64,000 nucleotides of DNA from Trogon surrucura (lineage: Eukaryota > Chordata > Aves > Trogoniformes > Trogonidae). Shown piece after piece: positions 13,783-25,386 of the stretch. Under the pieces are notes generated by a model. It worked only from the letters and a program-made list of their open reading frames with translations, was not told the origin of the DNA and made no database searches. The stretch is from positions 21,131,001 through 21,195,000 of the forward strand of contig CM036626.1 in assembly GCA_020746105.1 (NCBI GenBank). Direction: 5' to 3'. The position numbers and the translations under genes are program-made. Numbering within the stretch: the stretch's first letter is position 1; every line of letters begins with the position of its first letter.

Positions 13783-16700
13783 AGGGTCCAAAGTGAACCT
13801 GACAGAAGTTTTGAGTTTGTGGCTTTCTGTGTGTTGTGTTTGTAGTCGAGATTCTCTGAGACATCTTTTGCTATTGAATTTCAAGATGGTTTGTTTCTTG
13901 TTGGTGTACAGAGGGTGATGGTCTGGATGACCCTCCTGGGAGACCTTTTGGCTGCCATATGGGAGCAGTATGCTGATTTGTCCTAGGAGATCACAGCTCC
14001 TAGAGGCTTAATGAGCAGGGTAGTCAAGCTTTCACAGGAGCCTTGAGTTTGCTCAAGGCTTCACAGCTTCCTCTTTAAAATTCTGGAGCCTCACTGTCTT
14101 TCTCCATGGGATGTCAGATCTTATTAATGTTGTATCTGAGCATCTTAATAAGAAAGTAATTCACTATCGTGTCTGTGGTATAACTATCCTCAAAGTACCC
14201 TTGCAAGGCGCTGGAACAGGTAACCTCATTTTTGCAGCTGCGAAAACTGTGGGATGGCATAGAGAGGACAGATGAGAAAAAGGATTCTTGGTGGCATTTC
14301 TGCATCAGGGTCCAAAGTTGTGATTTTGAAAATCCCACTCAGCTGCCGACTGAAGTGCTGAAGTAGCTTCTTCTTCCACATCGGAGGTCCCTGTGTGCTT
14401 CAAGCTCTGCTTCTCCGTGCCCTCAGGAAGGCACTGGTCAGTCTGGTCTGGACACTGGGACCTGGGCAGTGGGACAGAGAAATTTTTTTGGGGTGTCTAA
14501 GGACTTAAACCCATGTCAGAAATCTGATGTCCCCGTTTGTGGATTGGTGATCTCTGTTCCCTCCTTGTTTCAAGGAAAATGGGATTCCCTAGACAAGAAC
14601 GATACTGCATTCATGTAGCAGTGTGGAAACCCAGTAAAAATATCAACTAATATATATTCTCTCATAATCACAGCATCAAAGAAAATGGGGTCATGAAGGT
14701 TCCTTAAAAGTTATCTAGTTTATTTAATTTCACATTTTACGCACTTCTGGTCATTCTCAGACATCAAAGTCTTGAGGAAAAGACTCGCGTGTAGATCTGG
14801 TAATTCTGTACGTCAGCTTTGGGGGAGCTGCAGGTGGAAGATGGCACTAGATGGCTACTGCAGCCTAATTAAAATGTTTAATTATAGCAGGAAAAGCACA
14901 GTTAAGGAAATAAGATATTATTTCACAGATGTACTTCATTATGCCCACTCTATGATCTGTGGATTTTATTTTTCTTCAAAAAAAAAGAGTTGGCCGGTCA
15001 TTTTGTTAGAAGCTTGTTCTAATTCACTCTTTTGCTCTAATTACACTAAAGCTGCTCCTAACTGATAATTGTGTAGCTGCTGCTTCAACCAACCAAAAAA
15101 AGAAACCCCTCCAGTGATGGGTTGTAACCCTTGCAGCTCCTCACCCTGACTGTCCTTACCGCTGGAGTGCTCTGCAAAACACATCGAGGATGCACCGTGC
15201 ACTCTTCCTTCTGTGGACATGGGGAGCTGTTTATTCTCTTTGGTGGTGGTTGGGTTTTGGGTGGGGTTTTTTTTTAGCAACCTTTTACTGCATCGCATCT
15301 GTGATCCTTTTCTGTTAACTACACAAAGATGCCTGGGTGGAGAAGCGAGGGAGGGTGGGAAAGACTCGCTTCTTTCCTTACAGACTTGTTGCCCACCTGA
15401 GAGGATGCGGAACAGGACGGGGGGTGTTCAGGCATCTTCTGGCCACGTCCTCACGGAGTTTCGAATTAGAGTTTTGAATTTCTGAATCTGGGTATGAAGT
15501 GGTGGATTTGGCCTCTGGGTGGGAAGCTTGGAGTTCGAAATTCTGCCACTGTCACAGGCGGTTTTGCGATGACAGTAGGTGCATAGAACTTCAGCTCTTA
15601 GAGCCACCTGCAAGTTAGATGGTTGCACATCAGTTTCAAAATACTGAAAAAGACTAAATGGGTGGCTTAGCGTTGCCTCTGATGGAGCAGCTGAGAAGTC
15701 TGAATCCTTCTTTTATCAGAGAATGAAAACCCAGTGAAATTGCCCAAAATGATTTATATAGTGATTTTTTTGTTTGTGGATTAAAACCAGCAATGCCTAG
15801 GCCTTTGAAATGGGATGTTTCCATTGCGTTTGCATACTTTCATTCTTATGGTTAAATTAGTATAAAAGTTGTCTGAATAGATGGCAGATGAAAGTGTCAT
15901 TTGGAAATCTCTTGAATTTAAATTACTATAGGAAGCACACAGATAACTTGGAAAAAAAAAAAAGAAATTCTTAGGCTCTTACCTCTACAACTTATATCCC
16001 TTTTCACAGTTTTTGGATAGCAGCTAGATGATTCCTTGTTAGCTCAATTCTGAGACAGCTTCACTTTGAAGCATTTGCAGTGTTATATCAAGACATTCCT
16101 TAGTCAAATTAACTCTTTGGGTTTTTTTGATCTAAACATCTGGTTTATTATTCAATGTAGAGGAATGTATCCATTTTAAAATAAGGCTGCAATTTCCCTA
16201 AGTCCAGATTTTTGCGACAGCTTTTGTCATGCGGAAGGGATCTACCAAATGCCCAGATTTCAATTTTTTCCATATAAATTCTCAAGCAGAGCAGAGGGAG
16301 GGGTAGAACAACTCGGTAGACCAGAAAGCAACCTCAGCAAAACCACGGCAGACTTGAGCGCTTGAACATGACTTACCTCTTTCTCCAACTGCATCACCTG
16401 GCCTAGCAAAACATGTTGCTTTTTCCTGCCAACTTCCCCTAACTCTGTTTGATTATCACAGCTACAAATGTGCAAATGCTTCATGCATTGTTGTATTCTT
16501 GTGTCGAGCTGCTAATAAGATTGTAAGGGAACTAATGTTGCTATGAGATTCCATTTTTTTGAAAACAAAATTGTATTCCTGCTTTCTCTTTACTTCTAAA
16601 GGAGATGATATACCAAATTATGAGGATCAGTATATGAAGTGTGATGCCTGAGTCATCAGTGGAAAGAGCAAAGAGAATTGTAGTTTTCCATTCCTTGCAG

Positions 16701-17299
16701 AAGATAAAATATATCTGTGTGTTCATTCACACTACACAGGTCTAACTGCTCAGTTCCTCTTATGCTTGGCATTTTGAATTAGCAGCCTTACTGACTCTTA
16801 TCTCTCTTGAGCCTTCTGAGGCAAGGTGGGCCACCAAGCTGCCACTTTGATTTCTAGATGATGACAGCTATGAATGTTTACACTCCTTTCCTACCTGTGC
16901 TCTTGGTCCCTGTAGAGCATCCTCGTTGGATGTGCCAGCAGCCCGTGCAGGTGCTCGCTCACCCACGGCTGGTCCCGATGAGCTTGCGGAAGTGCCACTG
17001 TTCTGAAAAAGCAGGTGATAACAGGGCTCTTTCAATTGGTTTCCTGAAGTTTCCAGTCGGTGTTTAATGTAGATTTCATTCTGAAGTTTAAAAGGGTTGT
17101 ATTTGATTATACTCTTAATTTACTTTGAAAAGCACCTAGAGGTGTTACTTCTTATAGCAGAAAAAAGTTGGAATGGGTAATGTGCAACAGGAAAATTGTG
17201 GAGAAGTTGATGAAGATAGTCAAACAAGATCTTGTACTGATGCGTCGAAAAAATTACCAGATCGGATGTCCCAAATCTCTGCTGGTTTGGGCAATTACT

Positions 17300-17566
17300 G
17301 GAGAAAAAAAAAGATCATCAAGTCAAATTGTTAACCGAGAGATGACAGATCTGCTGCTAACCCATGTCCCTGAGCATCATATCTACAAGACTTGTAAATG
17401 CCTCCAGGGTTGGTGACTCTGGTTGGTGCCCTGGGCAGCCTGGGCCAGGGCTTGACAACCCTTTTGGTGAAGAAATTTCTCCTAAAAACGCAATTTAAAC
17501 CTCTCTTGGCCATAACTTGAGGCCATTTCCTCTTGTCTTACTCCTTGTTACTTGGGAGAAGAGGGT
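17300..17566 (-). mobile_element. CR1 LINE fragment, 3' end, old and diverged
   Basis: This is a minus-strand CR1 3' fragment. Reading leftwards it contains the end of ORF2 (LFSQVTRSKTRGNGLK, then a frame slip, then an LPR-equivalent region), the 'gctcagggacatgggttag' block and a 'ttgacttgatgatctt' 3' UTR block. The normal octamer tail is missing. Instead an A/T run (T-rich on the element strand) adjoins the element at about 17303-17312, so the 3' end is eroded or rearranged. The coding part carries a frameshift and stops, which marks an old, inactive copy. It shares its middle section with the copy at 10.4 kb, which suggests the same subfamily but a separate insertion, because the flanks and 5' truncation points differ. 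Confidence 0.9.
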
Positions 17567-20500
17567 GCTCCCTGCCCTCCAAACATCCTCCAGAGATCTG
17601 CTACGGACAACTGGCTGAAACTGAAAGTGAAAGAAAAATAACAAACCCATCCAAGTTGCTTGTAAAATCGTGGGGGCCTCAGAGGTGTGCGTTGATTAGG
17701 CTGCAAAAAAAACCCAAAACAGCCAAGCTCTGGCGTGGCCATGAGCATTAGCTTAAATTCTGTGCAGATTTTGAGCCTACCTTGCAGTTGGTTAGCTTAT
17801 AGAAGAAGTTTCAAATTCATTCTATTTTTCAGTAATTTGCAGGAATTACTTTGATGGAATTACTGTGAATTGACAGCTAGTGTGATGCAGAATTACGATC
17901 CCAGTGCACAGCTGGCTGATGGCACTTTCCAGTGTGCACAGCCCAGGTTGTCCTCAGGGAGGAGCATGGGCCAGGTGTGAGGATGAAGAGGGTGTTGCCT
18001 CTCAGAAAGGATGTCTAGCAGTTCTATCCACTCCCATATGCAGTTACCTTCTAAATATTAATGCACTTCCAGTATTGAGCAGTTCAATTCCCCTGGTTTG
18101 AAATTGGATGGAAAGAAGGATAAATTATTTGAAAATTGAAGGCATTTATCTATGGCATTTAATTAGTGTAAAGGGACTTCTCCTGATCCATGAAATTCCC
18201 AGTGCAGCATAAGTATATCTAACCCCCATCAATGATACCCATCAGCTCATACACTCTTTTCCTATTACCAGAAGTTTATCTCTCATCTAGAGAAGGCCAT
18301 TCATAAATTCATTTTAGAGGCATGTTGTTTGGAGAGGATATTATACAGTATAATTCCAAGCTCAGAATCCAGCTGTGATAACCACTCTCTATCTGACATA
18401 CTGAGCTTTCAATCACACCTTATCACAGTTTCGGATGTCGGTAAATGAACAGGTTTTCCCCAGAAACAATATAGATAAGAGAAGGTGGCTGAGAAGGTGC
18501 GAAGAGTAATTTAGAGAGGTAAGCAGCCTGGCACACGATTTCGTTTTCAGTATCCTTCGTAAGAAAAAGCACGTAAACCCCCTTATATTTAAAAATGACT
18601 TTGAATAATCCAGGATGATGATTCTCTACCCTTTATTTGTCTTCTCCAAAGTAGAAATAAAGGAATGGGTGTTTTGTCAGTCAGTCACGCAGGACCTTGC
18701 ACCAAAGCGCTGCTGCAAATGGGGAGTGGGAACGCTGCCTGGTAAGGTGGGGGGGTGGTTGTTCTTCTGCATGGAAACTTGGGTCTCGAAGGAAAAGTAA
18801 AGAAGGATTTTTATTAAGCTGGACCAACCCTTGTGAGCACATGGGCTGCCCTGACCTGGGCTGACCCTCCCAGTCACAGCTGCTGAACTGGGAAAGTCGC
18901 TGGTTTTTTTGCTTTCCATTTTATCTCGTTTGTGAGTGCAGAAGCTTGCACTCTGGACAAGGAAATGTGTTTTGCCTTATTTTTGTTTTGTTAGAAAAGC
19001 AGCTTTGAACCAAAGTAAACCTTACTGAAATCAATGTGGAACTTGAAAACAAACAAAAAGTAAATTTTGAATTGGAGTTCGAAATAATTGACAACAACAG
19101 AAAGTGTTTTAGTCCAAACCCACAAAAACAATGATTTGTTTTCTTCAAAATTGTCCAGGTTCCCTCCTCACATACCGCTGGTCAAATCCAGTGAGATATA
19201 CTTGAGAAATGCGACAATTCTAAAAGTCAGCATGTAGCAAGTGCTTCTGGGAAAAGTGTGAGGATGGAGGCCTGCGAAAATGGTTTGACCAAAAGCTGCC
19301 TGCTATTTCTAATCCATAAATCCAGTTTTCAACAGTGTTGTGTATAAATGGACTCAGAAAAGATGCATAGACCTTACTTCTGTATTTTCATTCCATTTAA
19401 ATCGGCAGGACAGATAAAAACCAGTCTGAAAAAAAGATTGAGAATGTCAAACTAAACCACAAATGTTTGCTTCAATTTTTTTGCTGCCTGCAATGATAAT
19501 ATCAAATATTTTGTGGAAGTAAGCTGATGCATGTGTCCAGCTCATCTGCTCACCAGAGCACAGCATCCAAGCTGAGACTGGTTGTTTATGTGACAGAAAA
19601 AGACCTTTTTTTTTTTCTTTCTTTCCCCCTTGACTGTTTTATGATCTCCTCCTCCTCCCTTCATTGTACTCGCCTTGTGTTTCGTGAACTGCGTACAACT
19701 AATAACAGCAGAGCACTCCTTAAGAGTGAAAAAGAATTTCTAAAATTAATCCGTTTCCAGCGGTGGTGTAGGTAGAGCCCCAGTTCCATGCACCGCAGCA
19801 CCTTTTCCTCGGCAACCAGTAACCCCAGTGGCTGCATCTCCTCCTCTCCTGGCCCCTCCTTGCACATCTTTGTGAGCATCCCAGGACGTGCTGGGGCCAG
19901 AGCCCGTCCTTACCTGGCCTTCATCTCTGCCCTCAGAAGCCTCCTCCTGCCTTGTGTTGTTGATGGGGTTGTTTGGGGCTATTGAAGCGCTAATTCTACT
20001 GGTCGATGTCTCTTGAAATTATGTGTTTTCTCCGTAAACTTCATTTCCTGTGACAGACATGTGTCCTGTGGTTCTGCTCGTTACCTCTGGCATTCCTCCA
20101 TAGTCTATGTATTTATTAGTTGTTTGATTCTTTGTTTTCAATCGTGCCTGCTTGATTATTGGGAACTAGTAATGCTTTCAAGACAGACATTTTGGGAACG
20201 GTGCTCTTTGTGAAGAACGTTAAAACAAACCCCAGTGAATTCAGCACTATTCCCGCATTTTGCACAGGACAAGGCAAGACAGCTGATTGTATTTTCCTTG
20301 AATGAAGTATCTTGGGAGGTGGCACTGCTGGGGCACTTGCAGATGGGCTGCTCTCTCACCCAGAACACAGCAGGGACTGCCGATGTTGTTTCCCCTCTTC
20401 TGCAGGAAAAAAATATGGTATATATATATCTCTATATATGAAGTTTGGTTGGGTTGTTTTGGGTTTTTTGTTGTTTTTTTGTCAAACCGTGATCTCTTTT

Positions 20501-22542
20501 CTTGCTGAAGCATCTCTGTGGCTTCCAGACATGGTTATTGAGTGATGCAGTCTGGGTTTCTTAATGATAGGGAGCATTGCTTACATATTTCAGTTTTATT
20601 ACACTGATTGTTCTGCAGGAAGAGGAAATTTTATTGGGCTTGTACAAGTTCACGTTATTTTAAAATTTTGTCTTGTGAGATTTCTATGAAAAAAAAAATT
20701 TAAAAAAAATCTTGTTGTACTTGGATTCAAAACAGCCACTCAGAAAATAGTCTGTATTACTGAAAAGTGAACCCAAATGCTCTATTTTGTTTATTTATTG
20801 GAGTCTGCTGGCTGGTTAGCTCTGGTTACAATATCTTAGAATTCCACAGTGGTAAGGTGGTCTTCTTAGATGCAGGAAAAAACGTAACTTTTGGAAATGT
20901 ATGAATTCATTGAGAGAATCAGCCTTGAAATATCTCTAATAGACCACAGAAATTCTCATACACGAATCAGAAAATGAGGCACATCTCCATCCAGGGCTTA
21001 CTGGGTGGCAAGCTGTCACACTCTGGCCATAGGCCTCACTGGGAATCTGTATTCAGACCAAATTTTCAACTGAAAAGGAGGGAAAAGAAAAAAAAACAAC
21101 CCACCCAAATGTACATTGCTCAACACTCCAGTGTTCCTGGCCCACTAAAACTTCTCTAATGAGAAATTAAGGATGAAGCAGGCCATGGAAGTGAGAAAAA
21201 TTTGATTTATGCCTCGGGAGGAGCGGGTCAATAGTCCCAGGCTGAACACAAGGTAGAAATATGAAACCATCATGTGAGCGTCCATCACTGCAGGCCTGTG
21301 GTCGTTCTTGAGAAAGGGGCCTGTCAATACACGCCCTGTTCCTTGGAATTTATTAATAAGAAAAGGAGAAAAAAAAATATAAATCACATCTTGGGAAAAG
21401 TAAGAGCAGAATTGGTTTCACAGCCCGGATCAATGAGCAACACGACTGCGTTGCCTGTTCCGCCAACGAGGTTGTTTTATGGCTAACGTGCGTTTGCAGA
21501 GAATCACATCAAAGGGCATTTCAGGAGAAATAGGACTCGTGTATAATTTAAATAGGCAACTTTCCTTGGACTTAAATAGGAATTGAATAACGCCATCGGC
21601 ACTTTTATGTTCATACATGATTTAAGAATTATTAACATAGATTACCACCCTTGCAGATGCTGGTAATAGAGGCACCTAAGACGCGAGAGTAATCTTCTGT
21701 TGCACACAAAGCTCTGTAATTGATTTCTAATTATTGACCACAGCAGAATTCCTTTTGTACAGTAGTTACAAATGTAAGAAGATAATTTACGTTCACAGAT
21801 AATTATTGCCAAGGCCAGGTGCTATAATCTGTTTAAAAAAAAAACAGCTCTTGCTTTAACATCATTCTGGAAAGATGCAGGATGGCTCCCAGCAAAAGAC
21901 AACTGGGCTTCTGTAGGACTGCAAGTCTAGGCCAGTGGTCTAGACCAGATAGTCCTGTGTGTTGTTTTATAGGCAGTACCTCCTGGTGCTTTAGTGTGGT
22001 TGACCCTTAATTTGTCGATAACCCAGCACGAAAAACAGTGTTAATTTTTACAGGTACGTGTTTTGCATTCAGCTGACCTGATGGCTGAATACGTCATTGT
22101 TGATCTGGGTTTGATTTATTTTTTTTTTTAATTGCACCACTTAGTACAGGAATTTAAGCCACAGATTTCTTCTGACAGTACCATTGTGTCATCTTTCTGG
22201 ACAACCACCTCAGGACAACCAGCAAGATGGACAGGAGCCTGTTCCATCTTCTCTTTTTAGTGGGGCTTTCTAGAGCATGACAATAAACCTGAAGCTTCTT
22301 TTTATTCCTTCCAATTCTGTTTGCTATAAGAGAAAAAAAAAAAAAGTCTTGCTGTAGAAAAGCTTGTGATTTTGAGACATTAAAGAAATGTTGAATTCTT
22401 TCCATGAAGGATGAAGATGGATGGGAGGGGGAAAAAGGGGAAGGGGCAATGCCTGCTGCCTGTGCCGGGGACACAGTAGGAACTCAGAGAAGGGAAAAGA
22501 GGATGGATCTTGGAGCTGCTTCTAATTTAGAATCGAGCTAAG
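17567..22542. other. Unique noncoding DNA
   Basis: No gene is recognised. A 12-base perfect palindrome TGGTCTAGACCA lies at 21936-21947, an A-run at 22333-22345, and CpG-containing, complex sequence at about 21430-21700 that could be conserved. Confidence 0.65.
20418..20481. repeat. (TA)n run followed by T/G-rich tract
   Basis: An imperfect TA run (20418-20438) is followed by a T/G tract with GGTTGGGTTGTTTTGGG-type units. Simple-sequence DNA only. Confidence 0.8.
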
Positions 22543-22680
22543 AGAGGCGGGGCGGTTGGGAGAAGGAGGCTCATCTGGAAGCGGGGAGGTGGTGGCGGGG
22601 CCGGGGGCATCCCCATGGGGCTCTCGCCACCTCCCCGCTTTGCTCTGTGGGTTTCTCTTGAACCTGGAGGCGGGTTTGGA
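22543..22680. promoter_or_regulatory. GC-rich, CpG-containing patch with GC box and hairpin
   Basis: This is a ~140-base GC-rich island with eight CpGs in otherwise AT-rich DNA. It carries a GGGGCGG GC box (Sp1/KLF type) near 22549-22555 and a series of G-runs between 22583 and 22620. A perfect 12-base inverted repeat has arms at 22581-22592 and 22627-22638, and the 10-base palindrome CCCCATGGGG (22611-22620) lies in its loop. It is too short for a standard CpG island. No TATA box, initiator or downstream exon is recognisable, so promoter activity is only a possibility. It could equally be a GC-rich remnant shaped by biased gene conversion. Confidence 0.35.
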
Positions 22681-23029
22681 ATTTTCCTGTAGCGTTCCTT
22701 CCAGCTGGGTGTGGGAGGTGTTCAGCTTCATCGCCATCTGCTAAGGAGGTGTTAGAGAACAGAGAGGGCTTTTTCCCTGTGCTATTTCAAGAACAGGGGG
22801 GAAAAAGGAATTTGTGTGTGTTTCTGTGTCAGTTTGCAGCCTACAGTGATAATGGCAAACCCCCATACACCAGTTGAAGAAGTTTTCATGTGCGTGTGTA
22901 TAGAAATGCAAAATTACTGAGGTCAATTATTTTCAGTGTTGTTGTAATAGCATTTTTTTTTCCTCCCGGAGCAATACTCTATTACAGCCAGAAGGGATAA
23001 AGAGTTAACAGTCAATTCTGTGCTCCTAT

Positions 23030-23320
23030 ACTAATGACTTATTATTATTACTTTGAATGGGTGGTGTTGGGCCACTACATAAAGGGAATTGAAAGCAATC
23101 AGTCAGTGACTCTAGTGCACTTGCTTTTCACGCAGAGCCAAGATAAAGGCTCCAGCACCTTTTTGACAACAGGAGATAATTTGGGTCAGGGCGACCCTGT
23201 TAACGCTGTTCCATTTGTTCGCATTGCCCTGACCCTCCTGCTTCTGCTGGCCGTAGAAATAAATGACAGGCAGACATTTTTGATAGTGCTTGTTGTGGAA
23301 GCCCTTTCACAAGTGTAGCG
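23030..23320. promoter_or_regulatory. Candidate conserved noncoding element
   Basis: This block has balanced, non-repetitive composition and a dense set of recognisable sites: a GTTAAC core, the TALE-homeodomain core TGACAG in 'aaatgacaggcag', and GATAAAGG. A perfect 10-base inverted repeat (23183-23192 with 23226-23235) lies inside. It sits ~350 bases from the GC-rich hairpin patch. Open frames of ~90 codons exist on both strands but have no family motif. Calling it conserved is a guess from texture, since no alignment was possible. Confidence 0.25.
23183..23235. repeat. Perfect 10-bp inverted repeat
   Basis: The arms are GGGTCAGGGC at 23183-23192 and GCCCTGACCC at 23226-23235. In plus-strand RNA a G-U and an A-U pair would add two more pairs inside, giving a ~12-pair stem with a loop of about 29 bases. 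The arms also contain GGGTCA, a nuclear-receptor half-site-like sequence, in both orientations. Confidence 0.6.
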
Positions 23321-25132
23321 CAGCCGTGTGACAAAGTGGTTCGTTGTTCCCTCACGGCCACATACACCAACCCCGCTGTGCCTCCGGCCACTCCTCCCCA
23401 CTGAAACCAGTGGGGTCCCTTGCACAAACCCCAGCAAAAAGGTGATGGTGGGCTGGGGAGCGATTCCTCTTTTAAAATGTGTGTGTGGTAAAGTTATGCC
23501 TAAATTTCTCAATATACTTGCAGAAGATTGGTGCTTCCTTCTATGGCTAAAGGATCCAATTAGCTCACCACATGACTAAGAGTATATTCTATTAATAAAT
23601 AAATATACTCTGTGTTTGTCCATCTCTAACCGATCTCTGAAAATCAGGTCATTTAGTCTAATCAAAACTTCGTTCTGAACTAATTTTGCTTTGTTTCTAT
23701 GTATGCTTTTGTATAAACGTGCATTGCATTAAATGGTGCAACACAGCAAAAGTTAGTCTCAGCTCAGTAAAAGACGTAACATTGGAAAGTATTTTTGATG
23801 CTTTCACTAAGACGCAGTTCAGCAAAACTTTTCTGTAGTTGCTGGAGCACAGAATGAGATCAAGAGATGCTTTTCTTGAGTGCGGACTGGTGATCATAAG
23901 GTCAATGCATTCCCCTGTTTATTTTCAAAGTCCTAGCTTCGTCTTCGAGTACATGCATAATGGAAGGATGTGCTTTTCCTGAAAGAACATGTAAAATACT
24001 GCGTTACCACGTTCTCATTTCAAAGGAAATGTTTCAGTGAAGCGCATTATCGCTTCGTGATGCTAATCTCCCCTGGCTCAATTCTGCTCACCATGGGCTC
24101 CCGGTTCAGATGCAGCCTGGAGAATCACACGCTTGGAAGCAGCAGCGTGACGCAAGCTGGGTGGCCTAAATGACATCATTATTTCAAGCTTGTGCATCTC
24201 TGAATGACTGCAGTAGCTGAATCACCGTGTTTCCTCGGGTTTTCCAGCCTCATATGGTACTGACGCGCAAATACATCAATAACGCTGCGTGTGACTTCAA
24301 GGCATACGCGTGTATTTTCTGCACAAACTTGGTGAAAACTCTGCCGTTTGAGTTTGTTAGAACATTGCAGGTGTTTTAATCCCTTTGGAAAGATTCATGA
24401 CCCCATCCTTACGGCTGATGCTGCTGAGGGAAGAGCTGAATCATGTGTGTGATGTGTATCAGCCGGGTTTCTGCAGTGTTGCTCTAGTCTGAGGGTTGTG
24501 TGTGTGTGTCAGTAGGTGTCAGCATTCAGTTACTGTGTAATTGAGCAGCCTGATTGAATACTCATGGCAACACGCCTGCAGAATTAATGCCATGCACTCC
24601 GCAAACTGTGCTTCAGGATAGGATTATTCAGCCAGAAGTTTCTCGATTCAGAAAGGGGGGGAAAAAAATACTTAAAGCTCTCTTCTCTGCCCAAAACTGT
24701 AATTTGGTCACTGAAAATAATGCTCTGCTCCTTCATGCTTGTTTGATACCACACACAATGCAAAGGTAAGCGCCTCTCCGTGCAGACACGCTTGTGTCTG
24801 GGCTTGCACTGGCATTGGTTCGGGTGCTGCATCCGCTGTGCAGGGCGCTGGGTGCGGTGCCTGGGGCTCCAGTCACCAGGAACTATTGCTCCTCTCCCTT
24901 GAAAAGCTGAGAGAACTCTCAGTGGAGCTTCTGTGATAAATCTTTACCCGTAGCTGCAAAGCACCCGCGATTCCACCTCCCTTCCTAACCGCGTTACAAC
25001 CATAGCTGGCTCTCCAGGGTGGTACATCTAGTTTAGCACGTGGCTGGTGTGTTTGGATTAACTACAGTGTGTGCCACCAGGGCTAGCTTGCGTGGGGATG
25101 CTGCAGTCCTATTAGGGTAGTGAGGATACTTC

Positions 25133-25386
25133 TAGAATCATAGAATCATAGAATGTTAGGGATTGGAAGGGACCTCGAAAGATCATCAAGTCCAATCCCC
25201 CTGCCAGAGCAGGAACGCCTCGATAATGCTACACAGGAACGTGTCCAGGCGGGTCTTGAATGTCTCCAGAGAAGGAGACTCCACAACCTCCCTGGGCAGC
25301 CTGTGCCAGGGCTCCGTCACCCTCGCTGAGAAGAAGTTTCTTCTCGAGTTTAAGCGGAACCTCTTATGTTCCAGTTTCAGCCCATT
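25133..25386 (-). mobile_element. CR1 LINE fragment, 3' end, young-looking
   Basis: This is a 5'-truncated CR1 on the minus strand. Its left edge is the element's 3' terminus, with two exact copies of an 8-base TAGAATCA unit and a partial third (ATTCTATG-type tail on the element strand). From the right edge leftwards one frame stays open for about 66 codons, with RRNFFSARVTEPWHRLPREV and then ESPSLETFKTRLDTFLC, and ends in a tandem TGATGA stop at about 25183-25188. This is the normal C-terminus of the CR1 ORF2 protein. An unbroken frame and a clean tail point to a younger insertion than the copies at 10.4 and 17.4 kb. The copy lacks a promoter, endonuclease and catalytic RT core, so it cannot move by itself. 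Confidence 0.95.

Larger units (their letters stand above)
10667..17299. other. Unique noncoding DNA with simple repeats
   Basis: Contains the T/G and A/C tracts listed, a T-run with a TG/TACG run at 13285-13314, an A-run at 15952-15963, and a G/T patch at 15240-15270 with closely spaced GGG runs. No exon or transposon is recognised. Confidence 0.65.

Noticed and set aside
14656-14720. Possible very old CR1 3' end ('aatcacagcatcaaag...ccttaaaagttatctag')
   Set aside because: It resembles only the tail and the first UTR block, with no ORF2 remnant. Too weak to annotate.
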